Positions 19,603 through 29,507 of a stretch of DNA of 64,000 nt are shown here, piece after piece. Every line of letters starts with the position of its first letter. Position 1 is the first letter of the stretch. The stretch spans positions 1 through 64,000 of the forward strand of contig JALQPE010000122.1 in the NCBI GenBank assembly GCA_030407315.1. Reading direction: 5' to 3'. Below the pieces are notes generated by a model. That model did no database searches and was not told where the DNA came from. It saw only the letters and a program-made list of their open reading frames with translations. The DNA comes from Asparagopsis taxiformis. Lineage: Eukaryota; Rhodophyta; Florideophyceae; Bonnemaisoniales; Bonnemaisoniaceae. Position numbers and translations under genes: made by a program.

Positions 19603-20333
19603 GCCACCCTGTGCCCCGAGCGGCCCCTCCTTCCTCACTCTCCCACTACACCCATACTGTTAAACCGTTCCTGCCAGCCTCACCAATGCCTTCATCTCCA
19701 CATCATATTCCTCTGCTCAGCTGGTCAACCTGGACGTCTAGTAGATGTACTCGTTGTCTTCGACATCCAGCATTGTAGGACAACACCGCGAAACCTACAC
19801 CTACCGCGGAGCTCATCCATCAGCGGTAGACGTCCGATGAATGTCAGCCACTCAACCATTGCCCTCGAGCCTACCAAAAATTTGGACGTCTAGCCAGCAG
19901 TGATTGCTGCTCTGCTATCTCGGTCGGTTTCCGATGCATGTACATGCGTCGGAGTACGTCTGCGGTGGCAGTCCAAAAAGATGTGGACCAGTGGTACACC
20001 TGGGAAGTACTTCAACATGCAGCAGTAGCACCACCACACAGACACACACACAAATACACAGCATCGCACGGCTTGCACACCACGCCTCTGACTCAAGCGT
20101 CAATTGCGTGCTGCAGTGTGTGTGCGCCGTGCGGTAGCAGGATGAAAATGGTTGCAACCAGTGCCATCCTGCTGCCGGCCAGGCTGACTAACCACTCCGA
20201 AACTATATCATCTCGTCGTTACGGCAGCACGGTGCGCTCTCGCCTGATTCATTGCTGCAATGCGTGCAGGTGCGCAATACAAGACTAAGCTGAAATGGAC
20301 GTCCGATGGATGCCCGACTCAATTGAATTGCTG
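19603..20333. other. spacer between the two 184-bp repeats
   Basis: No gene recognised. A short CA/GT-rich tract lies near 20035-20060. Fragments such as GGACGTC occur repeatedly but form no clear array. Confidence 0.4.
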
Positions 20334-20517
20334 GCAAGCCCAGAAATTCTAAAATTTCGGGCCCAAGAAAATTGCAAAAAAACATCGATTTGGGAGGTCG
20401 AAAGTGCCGTACGGCACACCCCCATCTCAAAAACATGTTCACATGTGCATGTTTTTGAGAATAGCCCAAATTTTAATTCAATTCAGGTCGTCTAATTTGG
20501 TCACAACGGCCCCAGAA
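20334..20517. repeat. 184-bp highly structured dispersed repeat, copy 2
   Basis: Second copy, same orientation as 19419-19602, with T instead of C at one position near the right end. It directly abuts the point where homology of the minus-strand Plavaka-type transposase ends, so it may have inserted into that gene or marks a rearrangement breakpoint. Confidence 0.8.
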
Positions 20518-22007
20518 ACTGGCCAGCGGCCCGACCGGGGCCATCATCGGCTTCTGCAACTTCCAACTGCAAGCCATTGTGCAGAGGCTCGAAGGAGAAT
20601 ATGTTGTGGGGTCTATTGACCCCTACAACTCCTATAAGGGACTGTTACTTGGTATAAGAGCGGTCATTTCGAGGACAGAGTGTTGTTCGAGGACGGAGAG
20701 AGCTTCAAGAGGAGCAGTCGAAAGCTCCTGAGCGCTCTCTTGGCGTGCAGAGAGTGCATCATCGAGGGAGCGGGGCTGGTGTGGCGCGGTGGATTCAAGT
20801 TGAGTGGCCGGGATGTAGCAGCGGTGGCAGGGATGTGTGGTGGTAGTGCTGTTGCGAGTGCATGAGAGCTCTTTGGCCTCTGGAAAGTCGCAGCAATAAT
20901 TGGCTAGGATGGGAAAGCATTGGCGGGCAGTTGCAGTGGAGTCTGTGCAGGGGAACCCGGAAGAGAACGCGGTGGATAGGGACGAAAACACTTTTTCGAG
21001 TGCTTTATGAAGAATATCAATTTTGCGAGCGCGACTAGCAGAACTAGAGGTTGTCGGCATTTCATCACCGAACAAGGCGTTGGACGAAGGGTTAACAATG
21101 TACGGAAGATACCCGACGATGGTGAGACCGGTACGGATGCAGTGGCGACGGAGGGGGCGGAGAAGTTGAGCAGTGTGACGTGTATGGGGTATGCGACGAT
21201 TGCGGAGCTCTTGAGGCTTGTGCTGCTCTTGTCGGAGTACACTTGGAGGAGGCCGGCAAAGGAGGAAGGTGTGGGATCAGTTTCCTCTGCCCATACGACC
21301 TGTGGATCTTCCGAGAGCTGCACGCGCTGTCTAGTAACCTGGTGCAGCGTTTTCGCGAATTCTGTGTGTAGGGGATGAGAAAATATTGCGGTGCCGTCTG
21401 GGGCGGTCTGTGGGGAGGGGCGGAAGAGAGTATTTTGGTCGTTAGCCAGTGCTAACTGCCTGCGGAGCATGTCGACTGGGTCGCGGAGGTACAGCTGCGC
21501 CGAGTACTTACCAGTTTTATCTGGAATGATGTGGCTCTTGTAACCTTCGGTGTGGAAATGTGTTTCGACCATGGAAGCAGTAACGTGGCGACATTCTGCT
21601 ACGGTGCGAACGGCGCTGTTGAACTTTTCTAGGGAGAATGCGGGGTCTTGTAGGATGGTGATGACTTCGCTCACGCGGCCAGCGCCGGCCTTGTACTCGA
21701 GGGTTGTGAGGCTGGCGGCGAGGGATTGCACGAGGAGGTCTGCGCGGGAGGGGGTTGAGGTTGGTGGCAGTGGAGCGTCACAGGGTGAGTCACTGGAGGA
21801 AGCACGACCAGATTCTGGGTCTGGGGAGCTGAGTTGCGGGGAATGATGGTCGCCGTTTCGAGCGGGCTCATGGGTGACGGCAGGGACACGAGCGTTGTTG
21901 AAATGTTGGGGAGAGGGGTTGAAACGGTAGCGACATGTTCGCTCATGCAGCGCGAGCGCATAAGCATCTACGCAGTAGTAGAAGCACCCTTCATACTTGC
22001 ATTCCAT
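20518..22007 (-). pseudogene. Plavaka-type transposase, frameshifted and truncated
   Basis: ATG 22007 opens with a zinc-finger-like CKYEGCFYYC and HERTC, as found at the N-terminus of Plavaka transposases. Residues near 250-270 contain LLQVYSDKSSTSLKSS and YPIHVTLLNFS, the family's SDKT...YPVYLTxGN motif. The frame shifts near 21140; the other frame supplies TIVGYLPYIVN, then CFPILANYCCDFPEAKEL and CHRCYIP, matching the RxCFPxLAxYxADYPE...CxxC signature. After the stop at 20632, HNIFSFEPLHNGLQL (about 20560-20600) continues the homology in yet another frame. It ends at the 184-bp repeat. The catalytic remainder is missing. This copy differs clearly from the intact 1267-aa transposase. Confidence 0.65.
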
Positions 22008-22590
22008 GTCGGGTTTTGACGCAAAGGGGAGAATTGCGAGCTGAACAGGGGAGACTGTGCCGTCCAGATGCGACCAATTTTATTTTTGTGGAGCTTTCGA
22101 GACTTGGAATGTAACGTGTTCGTTCGTAGTTTTGTGGGTAGTAGTTTTGTGCTCACTCCAGCTGACATCCCAACGGTGGAATTTAACCGAGAGTTCAATC
22201 ATTTCCAACTGTTACATCACATTGCGTGCTGGCAACGTGTGCATGGAAGGACGAACGACTGCCCTGGGACATGAATTTTCAATTAATTCATTTGTAATAA
22301 TAAACTTTTTTAATTCCGAACTTCGTGGAATCTGAATGTGCTTTACAGCGGATATGCCACGGATCATGTAAGGAAAGCAAATGGATTCTCATATATATGA
22401 TTATATGTTTATATTTGTTGTTCTCGATCCGGATCTCATTGTTCGGGGAATCAGAGACCATGGCTTGGGCCATACTCAATCTCACTGCCGGCGATGATTT
22501 CGAGTATGCACAGCAAGACTTAAGCGGACGCAGAAAGCTGTCCGGTCGACGCCGCAGGCTCCACTCCGCCCTCATCACCGACTGAGATTC
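22008..22590. other. intergenic, one small ORF
   Basis: A 41-codon plus-strand frame (22460-22585, starting MAWAILNLTAGDDFEYAQQD) ends just before the long palindrome. It is Arg-rich at its C-terminus and has no recognised family. It could be part of an upstream exon of the micro-exon array, but no donor site joins them. Confidence 0.3.
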
Positions 22591-22722
22591 TTTGACCGCC
22601 TTTGCTTTGTTTAGTGTAGAGGATGGAATGAAGTTACGTGCGCGAATCTTGATCAAGATTCGCGCACGTACCTTCGTTCCTTCGTTCCATCCTCTACACT
22701 AAACAAAGCAAAGGCGGTCAAA
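22591..22722. repeat. 132-nt near-perfect palindrome
   Basis: Left arm begins TTTGACCGCCTTTGCTTTG and the right arm ends with its exact mirror. The centre is the perfect 28-nt palindrome whose halves are TGCGCGAATCTTGA and TCAAGATTCGCGCA. The arms differ by one insertion block around GAATGAAG/CGTTCCTTCGTTCC. Each arm contains a GTGTAG-AGGATGGAA segment related to the units of the array that follows, so it seems to be an inverted duplication of one such unit. Confidence 0.85.
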
Positions 22723-22811
22723 GGGAAGCGTGGAGTTTGAGTCTGACTATTTCCGTTTATGCGATATCTTTCCTTGGAAGCATGTTGACTCATGGTGTGT
22801 ATTGAGCGGAG

Positions 22812-23778
22812 GATGGAAGAGAGGTACGTGAAGTTATGAAAGTATGCTGCGAGGGAAGGTTGGTTTTGAGTCTGACTGTTGTGGTTGATTCCAATGTTGT
22901 GTATATGATGCAGGAATGTTGATGACGGAAGGTAAGTTTCATTGAGTGCCAAGATGTGCTTTGCGAAGATATGGATTGCTGACTTTGATTATTCATTGCA
23001 AGGTTTTTGGATCATGGTTTGTATTGTGTGTAGGATGGATGAGAGGTACATTTGCGAGTTCTCAGGGTATGTAGCGAGGGAAACGTTGGTTTTCAATCTG
23101 ACTGTTGCGATTGATTCCGATGTTGCGTAGGTGATGGAGGAATAGTGATGACGGAAGGTAAGTCACATTGGGCGCCCAGACCGGTTGTGCGAAGATGCGG
23201 AATGCTGACTACTTTTCTTGGCTACACGATTACGTGATTTATGGTTTTTATTGTGTGCAGGATGGAACAGGTAAGGTAAGTGTGCGAGTTTTGAAAGTAA
23301 GCAGCGAGGGAAGGTTAGTTTTGAGTCTGACTATTTCCGTTGATGCGATATTTTTCATTGGAAGCCTATTGAGTCATGGTGTGTATTGTGTGGAGCGAAG
23401 GTAAGTGTGCGAGTTTTGAAAGTAAGCAGCGAGGGAAGGTTGGTTTTGGGTCTGACTGTTGTGGTTGATTCCGATATTGTGTAGGTGATGCAGGAATGGT
23501 GATGACGGAAGGTAAGTTTCATTGAGCGCCAGGATGTATTTTGCGAAGATATGGACTGCTGACTATGATTATTCATTGCAATTGCAAACCTTAAGGTTTT
23601 TGCATCATGGTTTGTATTGTGTGTAGGATGGATGAGAGGTAACTAAGGGAGTTTCTAGGATATCTGGCGTGGTAAGCGTTGCTTTTGAATCTGACTGTTG
23701 AGGTTGATGTTTTGTATGTGATGCAGGAGTGGTGAAACAGGAACGGCAGGACTCCAGGAGAGTGAAGAAGGGATCTAG
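22812..23778 (+). other. tandem array of predicted micro-exons (putative repeat-protein gene)
   Basis: Two kinds of small exon-like blocks alternate between intron-like spacers. Type A is GATGGATGAGAG or a variant (22812-22823, 23034-23045, 23261-23275, 23627-23638). Type B is GAATGGTGATGACGGAAG or a variant (22914-22931, 23140-23157, 23494-23511). Each follows TGTGTAG, ATGCAG or a similar acceptor and precedes GTAAGT, GTACAT or GTAACT. Spacers carry TCTGAC or TGCTGAC branch-like motifs. Block lengths are 12, 15 or 18 nt and all junctions are phase 2 (AG|G), so joining them reads a repeated acidic decapeptide of the form MDERNGDDGR. The last block (from 23727) runs on in frame to TAG at 23776. 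One unit near 23393 lacks a good acceptor. The first exon was not found. A decayed intron duplication is the alternative. Confidence 0.4.
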
Positions 23779-24088
23779 GAAGATGGGGAATGAAGCTGTG
23801 AGGTGTTTCTGGTATGTGTATATTTTGGGGCATACGATAGAAGTGAGAGTGGGTTCCAAGTGGTGTAAGATTTTGCTGACCATGTTCGTGTTTGATGTCT
23901 TGATGATTTAATGGGCTGGGGTGATGTCGAGGAAAGCGGGATGGAATTAGGAAGGAGCGGATTTTTTGTAATCTAGGTCGTGAGGGTTCTTGAAGTATGT
24001 GCGGATGGTGGTGCATGGCGTTCGGATGGTAGGGAGAACGCGATAGTGAGGGAGATGGGTGATCGACGATATGCTGACAGCTATTTCA

Positions 24089-24225
24089 TATTCTGGCTGG
24101 ATACGTATTTCGTATTCTGGCTGGATACATATTCCGTATTCTGGCTGGATACGTATTTCCTATTCTAACCGGGTATTTATTTCCTATTCTGACCAGATAT
24201 GTATTCCCTATTCTAGAGAGACGTA
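24089..24225. repeat. 24-bp tandem repeat
   Basis: About six imperfect units of ATTCTGGCTGGATACGTATT, drifting at the right end to ATTCTGACCAGATATGTATT. No coding role. Confidence 0.8.
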
Positions 24226-24338
24226 TTGTATACGAGCAGTTTCCTAAATGAGAGAATAAAATACGGTCCGATATGGGCCCTGAATTTACCATCCGCTGTA
24301 ATTTCTTCCCTCCCGGTTTTTGCTGATATATTGTATAC

Positions 24339-24597
24339 TGGATGTCGGGTCCTAGTATTCCGCCATATGTACTAGAGAAAGTGGATGTCGGGTCCTAGTA
24401 TTCCGCCATATGTACTAGAGAAAGTGGATGTCGGGTCCTAGTATTCCGCCATATGTACTAGAGAAAGTGGATGTCGGGTCCTAGTATTCCGCCATATGTA
24501 CTAGAGAAAGTGGATGTCGGGTCCTAGTATTCCGCCATATGTACTAGAGAAAGTGGATGTCGGGCCCTAGTATTCCGCCATATGTACTAGAGAAAGT
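24339..24597. repeat. 43-bp tandem repeat, six copies
   Basis: Six nearly identical units beginning TGGATGTCGGGTCCTAGTAT. One unit differs (GGGCCC). The array enters the 3' end of the minus-strand ParB-like gene and supplies its last codons and stop. To its right, 24598-24720 contains related GGACGTCC and TACTAGAGA fragments and an A/T run. Confidence 0.9.
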
Positions 24598-25290
24598 GGA
24601 CGTCCGCATCCAAAAAATTTTTATTTTTTTTTGGACGCGGACGTTCATTTGTTCTAGTAAATCTCGGGGCCGACTAGGACCCGTACTAGAGAGACTGGAC
24701 GTCCGCGTCCACTTCCGAAAACACAGACGGTACTGCGGTTTACCACTCAGGCTTGAAGCAATTTGGCCGCTTGGATCGCAGGATTTGATCCAGCCCAACA
24801 CATCAGCCATCCTCACAGACGAAATATGAGCGTACTTGTCCTTTCCGTTTTGGACCCAGTACTCGTCTCTGAGATCAACGGCGATCATCAGATACTCAAC
24901 AAACATCATGCGCCTTTGCAGGCCTGCAATGTCGTTGGATGTCGTCGCTCTCACACGGTCCAGCACAACAGCAGTACTGCTGTTGGTGTCCGCCACGATA
25001 GACTCTTCTCGCATAGGAATCGTAACGCCAGGAGGAAAGACGCCCTTCTCCATTCCACGTACAATTGCCATGCAGCGGTGCGCTCCATCCAATATCTCCA
25101 GAACGCCTTCTCGAAACCTGCCAGTCACGGGATGAGCTGTGTCATAACCGCTGTTGCGAATGCTCTCCATGAGCGCTTCCACATGACTTGCATCAACATC
25201 GCGAATCGATACGAATTTGCTGACTTGATTGGGGTCGATGAACACCCATCCGTCGTGCTTTTCACCGTGATTGTGGAACGTTCCTTCCAT
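24544..25290 (-). CDS. ParB/Srx-like domain protein, C-terminally replaced by repeat sequence
   Basis: From ATG 25290 the protein (MEGTFHNHGEKHDGWVF) has a ParB-like domain: DVDASHVEALMESIRNSGYD and EILDGAHRCMAI, the latter equivalent to the DGSHR motif of the two larger genes at 1-7926. Genuine sequence ends near codon 190 (about 24720). The remaining residues, rich in Arg, Ser and Thr, are read through the 43-bp repeat array and its flank, so the original C-terminus is lost. The family is therefore present three times in this window with different lengths. Any function of this short form is unknown; it may be a pseudogene that still has an open frame. Confidence 0.5.
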   Translation of the reverse strand: MEGTFHNHGEKHDGWVFIDPNQVSKFVSIRDVDASHVEALMESIRNSGYDTAHPVTGRFREGVLEILDGAHRCMAIVRGMEKGVFPPGVTIPMREESIVADTNSSTAVVLDRVRATTSNDIAGLQRRMMFVEYLMIAVDLRDEYWVQNGKDKYAHISSVRMADVLGWIKSCDPSGQIASSLSGKPQYRLCFRKWTRTSSLSSTGPSRPRDLLEQMNVRVQKKIKIFWMRTSTFSSTYGGILGPDIHFL

Positions 25291-25803
25291 GGCGAACAAA
25301 GGTAGAGTTTTTAAGAAAGGGATAGTTGGTTGCTGCTTGACCAGGGTGGCGCAAAGCAGAAGTTGGTTGTTTAAAACAAAGTGTCAGCGAGTGGTAGCAA
25401 TTCGGTGGCTGTTTCCTTTCCACCCCTGTCCGAACCTTTACAAGATAACTACATCGACTGTTAGCTCAATAATCAATGTAATACTAAAGTAATACTCAAA
25501 ATATTTTTCCATGCAATTTATTGGGCCGCGTAACATCTCTAAACGTATCTTTGTAGTCCAATCGTATGCATCCGACATTCACTTCTAGAACTATTATTCA
25601 CATCAAATTTTATGCTGCAATCAGTTCATGGCAGACATCATCCACACTGACGTGTCAATTTTGTCAATTGTCCATTCTATTTCTACACCACCTAAACATC
25701 TCTTCTGGACCTTTCCAATCCTCCTAGTATATACTACTCTTTAGCAGAAGGTAACGGTTAGGCTTTCACTAATACAACAATTCTATCCCATAGCTATCCC
25801 AAC
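25291..25803. other. intergenic between divergent genes
   Basis: AT-rich spacer between the minus-strand ParB-like gene and the plus-strand 469-aa ORF. GTATATACTACT near 25728 could serve as a TATA element for the latter, about 75 bp upstream of its ATG. Confidence 0.3.
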
Positions 25804-27213
25804 ATGCTTCCTCTCGCTCCAAACGACGTTATAGAAGTTCAATGGGAACTTCGGCCGTTTGGGAGGAAACGAAAAATTGTGTGGTGGTCTGCAATCGTCA
25901 AGGAAATTACTCAGGTCAAGACTGAAACAGACCCATTCCTCCATGCATTGCTCGAATACAAAGCTGAATATGGTTTCGACTCTACCCTTTCTCAAGTCAA
26001 GATTTCAGATCGTAACGAGCTCGTCGACAAGGATTCCGGAAGGGTTCTCCCGTGGCGAAGTGGTGAGCTTCGCAGTATGGACTCACCTGCATCCCCAGCA
26101 GAGAGAGACCCGGACTACGGCATTGACCACACTCGCCACCGCCACCGCGGCATCCTTCAAGATTGCACTGCGGATCAAATGAAGAAGACCATAGCAGAAA
26201 TGCTGGCAAGATTGGAAAAGCTGGAGTCAGCTGCCAAACATCCTCTTCCCCCTCCATTCGATTCCAACAGTTCCATGACCTCCTCTGCTCTGACTGTATG
26301 TAGCATTCTGTTTCAGAAGCTTGGTGTGTACACGGACAAGCCCCTCTCCCTCCGGATGACAAAATCAGAGCACTCCAGGGGAATGCGACAAACATCGCAA
26401 GAAGAAATCAGAGTACAGGCTGACTGCTCCCTTGCTCAATTCCGCACTATTGCCATTCAATGCAAGGCGAAAGAGAATCGTGGCGTTCTCTTCCAGCCGT
26501 CCTTTGAGGACATCACCTTTCCCTCTGGAAATGAGTCGGATCTTTCCATCATTTTCCCCACCTTTCAGGCACTATGTGACTCCATAGGTACCTCGCAACA
26601 CGGGTTCCAGAAAATATTGGTGAAGAGCAGGGCGGAACGCGATGGAGGCAGCTCATCGATTGTCCGAATTTTAGGAAATCTAGTCGACGTTGATTGCTCT
26701 CATGATGCTCCTTCTTCCGCATTTCTCGTCGGCTCATCTGCTTACGTCCTGTCCAGCCCAGACCAACGTATGACAGTTCTTTGCAGAGACTCCTACGAGT
26801 TTGACCATGTCAACAATACATTTTACATCCCCTATGTCTTAGCCAACTATCACAGTCTAGCATCGTGGACTCTTTCCACCTACGTGATAAGGCTACTGTT
26901 ACTTATGGAGCAACGTTTTCGTTACTGTGGAGACGTATTCAGCGCCGAGCTTGTTACAGCACTTTCCAGCCTCTATCAACCGCAGAGACGTTTGGTACAC
27001 TACATCTACGCTTACCTTGCTGTATTTTCAGTGGTACTACTACATGCCAGGAGCTTGAAGACATTGGCTATGAGGCTATCTCTCGTCTTGGCTTCAATGC
27101 GGATTCATACAGTACACACCCACCCTCTCCTCCACCTGCCACCTGCAGTCCGGAGCAAAAATGATAAAACACACCTATCCGTAGTTATCCTGTTCCTGGG
27201 TATTCCATTCTAG
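25804..27213 (+). CDS. unrecognised 469-aa protein
   Basis: Uninterrupted frame from the first ATG. The N-terminus (DVIEVQWELRPFG, KIVWWSAIVKEI, LEYKAEYGFDSTLSQVKI) looks like a small beta-barrel of the Tudor/chromo-barrel/SH3 kind, with the VWW and a YxxxYGF motif. A short coiled stretch follows (residues about 125-145, MKKTIAEMLARLEKLESAAK). The rest has beta-rich segments such as SAYVLSSPDQRMTVLC and FYIPYVLANYHSL. The C-terminal 60 residues are hydrophobic and His-rich and may be a frame tail. No catalytic motif was seen. It converges on the 417-aa minus-strand gene and shares the accessory neighbourhood, so it may belong to a mobile element. I do not assign a function. Confidence 0.45.
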   Translation: MLPLAPNDVIEVQWELRPFGRKRKIVWWSAIVKEITQVKTETDPFLHALLEYKAEYGFDSTLSQVKISDRNELVDKDSGRVLPWRSGELRSMDSPASPAERDPDYGIDHTRHRHRGILQDCTADQMKKTIAEMLARLEKLESAAKHPLPPPFDSNSSMTSSALTVCSILFQKLGVYTDKPLSLRMTKSEHSRGMRQTSQEEIRVQADCSLAQFRTIAIQCKAKENRGVLFQPSFEDITFPSGNESDLSIIFPTFQALCDSIGTSQHGFQKILVKSRAERDGGSSSIVRILGNLVDVDCSHDAPSSAFLVGSSAYVLSSPDQRMTVLCRDSYEFDHVNNTFYIPYVLANYHSLASWTLSTYVIRLLLLMEQRFRYCGDVFSAELVTALSSLYQPQRRLVHYIYAYLAVFSVVLLHARSLKTLAMRLSLVLASMRIHTVHTHPLLHLPPAVRSKNDKTHLSVVILFLGIPF

Positions 27214-27464
27214 AGCTCCTGTGGCCATCAATTTCCAGTAAAGACGGATACCCTCGCCCCTTCCTACTTCGACTTTTCCACTACCTGTCTCTGCGCTTTT
27301 CCTTCGACTTGACACTATCGTCTGACTGGTTTCCTGATGTCTCGCATCTATCTACTTCCATCTATTACAAAATTCAACTCAACAGAAATTTTATTTCTTC
27401 ATTCTTCGTCTACTACACCGAAACTAGTTTCATCCGATACTACTCCCCTTCATTCTCGATTTCA

Positions 27465-27713
27465 TCATCGACGAATACCTTCACATATTCTGCATCTCCT
27501 CCGTCCTCTTCCATAGACCTGAAGCTCTCCTCCAGCACTGATTCCCCCCCCATCGTTTACATTCAGTTCTTCATATCTATCACGCGATATAGTCAAAACC
27601 TCCTCATTCATGAACCGACTACTCACCCGCTCCCCGGGAAGAAGCAGTTTCACTGCTTCATTGATTTCCCGGATTTGCGCTCCTTCCACCTCTGTTCCAC
27701 TTTGAAATTTCAA
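27465..27713 (-). CDS. small ORF overlapping the stop of the upstream gene
   Basis: 82 codons from ATG 27713, whose ATGA overlaps the TGA of the 417-aa frame. The first 55 residues (REINEAVKLLLPGERVSSRF, ISRDRYEELNVNDGG) look like real, soluble protein; the end is Gly/Arg-rich. It is either the true C-terminus of the upstream protein separated by a frameshift, or a second cistron. A frameshift error or mutation is the simplest view. Confidence 0.35.
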   Translation of the reverse strand: MKFQSGTEVEGAQIREINEAVKLLLPGERVSSRFMNEEVLTISRDRYEELNVNDGGGISAGGELQVYGRGRRRCRICEGIRR

Positions 27714-28963
27714 AATCGTTCGGAACCCGTATGCATGTAGATGAATTGCAAGGAGTATTCTGAACGTCGCAGGAACATGTTCTTATCAGAACATTGCGTG
27801 TAGGCGACTGCAAAGTTCAGTGCAACCTCTACTAAATTGATCCTTCTAGTCAAAAACCTCTTGTCCGGTTCTCCAATTATTTGAACTTCGTACTCGACTT
27901 TGAATAGCATTTCTTTTCGCAACGCAATGAAGTCGCGAAGAATCTTCATATTCTTGTCATCCATTGCTGCCCGCTCCGCTGCATTCATTTTCCTCTGCGC
28001 CGAGTACAGACTTGGAACTGACTCAATGTCCAGCCCACCGTCGTGCAAATGATGCTCCATTCGGACTGAACCTTGAAACCCACTGTATAGAACGAATCCA
28101 AGATCTCGGATGAACCGGTTTCGCACATGATCTCTGGACTTGTTCATAAACCCGGTCACTGCCGTCAGTGCCGATTTCGTCACAGTGATGCCTACCTCCT
28201 TTCTGTGCAACGGCCCATTGTCACCAACCTTTCTTCGCTTCTGCTTTCGAGCGGCCCCATCACTTCCCTCGGACGTCCCATGCATTCCATCCATGCGAGC
28301 AGAGTCCGTTCCGCGAATTGTCTCCTCAATGGTCCCGGTAGTCACATACCCCCGCGCCCTCCACCGTTCGATACCTTCCGACGTTCCATTGGAGCTGGAA
28401 CGGTCTCCTCCCTGTCTGAAAGAATTGTTTTCACAAGTATTCTTGATTAAAGAGGTCACAACTCGGCAGCGCAATTCAATGTGGTTCCGACCGGCAAGCG
28501 TCCTATTGAACACATCCTTTCGCTCATTGCTCTGCCTGGCGAACATCAGCGTATTGATTAGCTGGCATCCGTTGAAATGCCTATCCCTCTTATCCACCAT
28601 TACCTTCGTGTACGTTGGAACAACAGCACACAGCACAGCACACACCATTTCGAACGTGAACGATTTCTCCGCATCCTGCGCAATGCGGAGACGTTCCCTG
28701 TCCTTCTCGGAGGCGATCTTCTTCGGATGTCCTTGTCCCCGGCTCAGAAGCCCATCGACGATGCTCTTGACCTCCTGCATATCGGTGTTTAGCATGGAGA
28801 CAGTCTTGGCGACATTTCCGAGAGTCTCGCGTAATTGAATGGTGCTCTTCTCGACGGCATCCATTTTATCACTTAGGGCTTTCAGCTCTTCAGTGATGTT
28901 CGAAAAGCCCTCACGCGTTATTTCGGAAAATGCGGCGATGCTTACGGAGGTTTCGGGATTCAT
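27710..28963 (-). CDS. unrecognised coiled-coil protein, 417 aa
   Basis: Taken from ATG 28963 (MNPETSVSIAAFSEITREGF); the open frame extends upstream to a GTG at 29029 without another ATG. Residues about 15-85 form a heptad-like coiled coil (ITEELKALSDKMDAVEKST, LNTDMQEVKSIVDGLL). A conserved-looking block, FTFEMVCAVLCAVVPTYTKV, DRHFNGCQLINTLMFARQSN, follows. A basic, disordered middle contains KQKRRKVG, a possible nuclear localisation signal. The C-terminal part contains INLVEVALNFAVAYTQCSDK. No known family was recognised. It lies tail to tail with the 469-aa gene and left of a CACTA-type terminus. Confidence 0.45.
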   Translation of the reverse strand: MNPETSVSIAAFSEITREGFSNITEELKALSDKMDAVEKSTIQLRETLGNVAKTVSMLNTDMQEVKSIVDGLLSRGQGHPKKIASEKDRERLRIAQDAEKSFTFEMVCAVLCAVVPTYTKVMVDKRDRHFNGCQLINTLMFARQSNERKDVFNRTLAGRNHIELRCRVVTSLIKNTCENNSFRQGGDRSSSNGTSEGIERWRARGYVTTGTIEETIRGTDSARMDGMHGTSEGSDGAARKQKRRKVGDNGPLHRKEVGITVTKSALTAVTGFMNKSRDHVRNRFIRDLGFVLYSGFQGSVRMEHHLHDGGLDIESVPSLYSAQRKMNAAERAAMDDKNMKILRDFIALRKEMLFKVEYEVQIIGEPDKRFLTRRINLVEVALNFAVAYTQCSDKNMFLRRSEYSLQFIYMHTGSERF

Positions 28964-29507
28964 GTTGAACTTGCAATTGGAGTTTGCTAAAAGGAGAAGT
29001 GGAGAAGTGCTTTGAAGGAAGGATGTCACGCTTAGTACAGCAGTGTTGTAGCAAATATCATTCCAGTGGATGCATCCATCCTGTTCTACTCTACATAATA
29101 ATAATGCTTCCCAGTGCTCCGTAACGGTTATTTTTCATAATTTAGTGGTGGATGGTACGTATTCTTTCCTTTGCCACCACCCACGTCCTGTGCATACCAC
29201 ACCTCGCTACCAGACTGACGTCTCCTACTCGACACTTTCAATGCAAAGATAGATAAGTATAATTTGAAATGCTAAACTCAACATAATATAGCTACTCTGT
29301 ACATTCTCTCCTTACGGTGAGACAAACGAGATATGTTCAATCTTCCCAATCTTTCATTCTACAACGTCCTATTCAACATCTAGCTTCCCTGCACCCAACT
29401 ATTTGTAAAGTACCATCACAATTACTATAGTCGTATACCACACACCATTCCAGTATTTACCTTCACACCAACACTATGCACCACATTTCCTGTCAAGTCC
29501 ACTCCAC
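28964..29507. other. intergenic, nothing recognised
   Basis: Spacer upstream of the 417-aa gene, up to the first GACAGT motif of the next element. No gene or RNA recognised. Confidence 0.4.

Noticed and set aside
19489..19893. Plus-strand ORF starting in the 184-bp repeat
   Set aside because: It begins in the repeat, is unrelated in the two copies after the repeat ends, and has no family motif.
24781..24830. tRNA-like GATTTGATCC
   Set aside because: No cloverleaf can be drawn around it; it is coding sequence of the third ParB-like gene.
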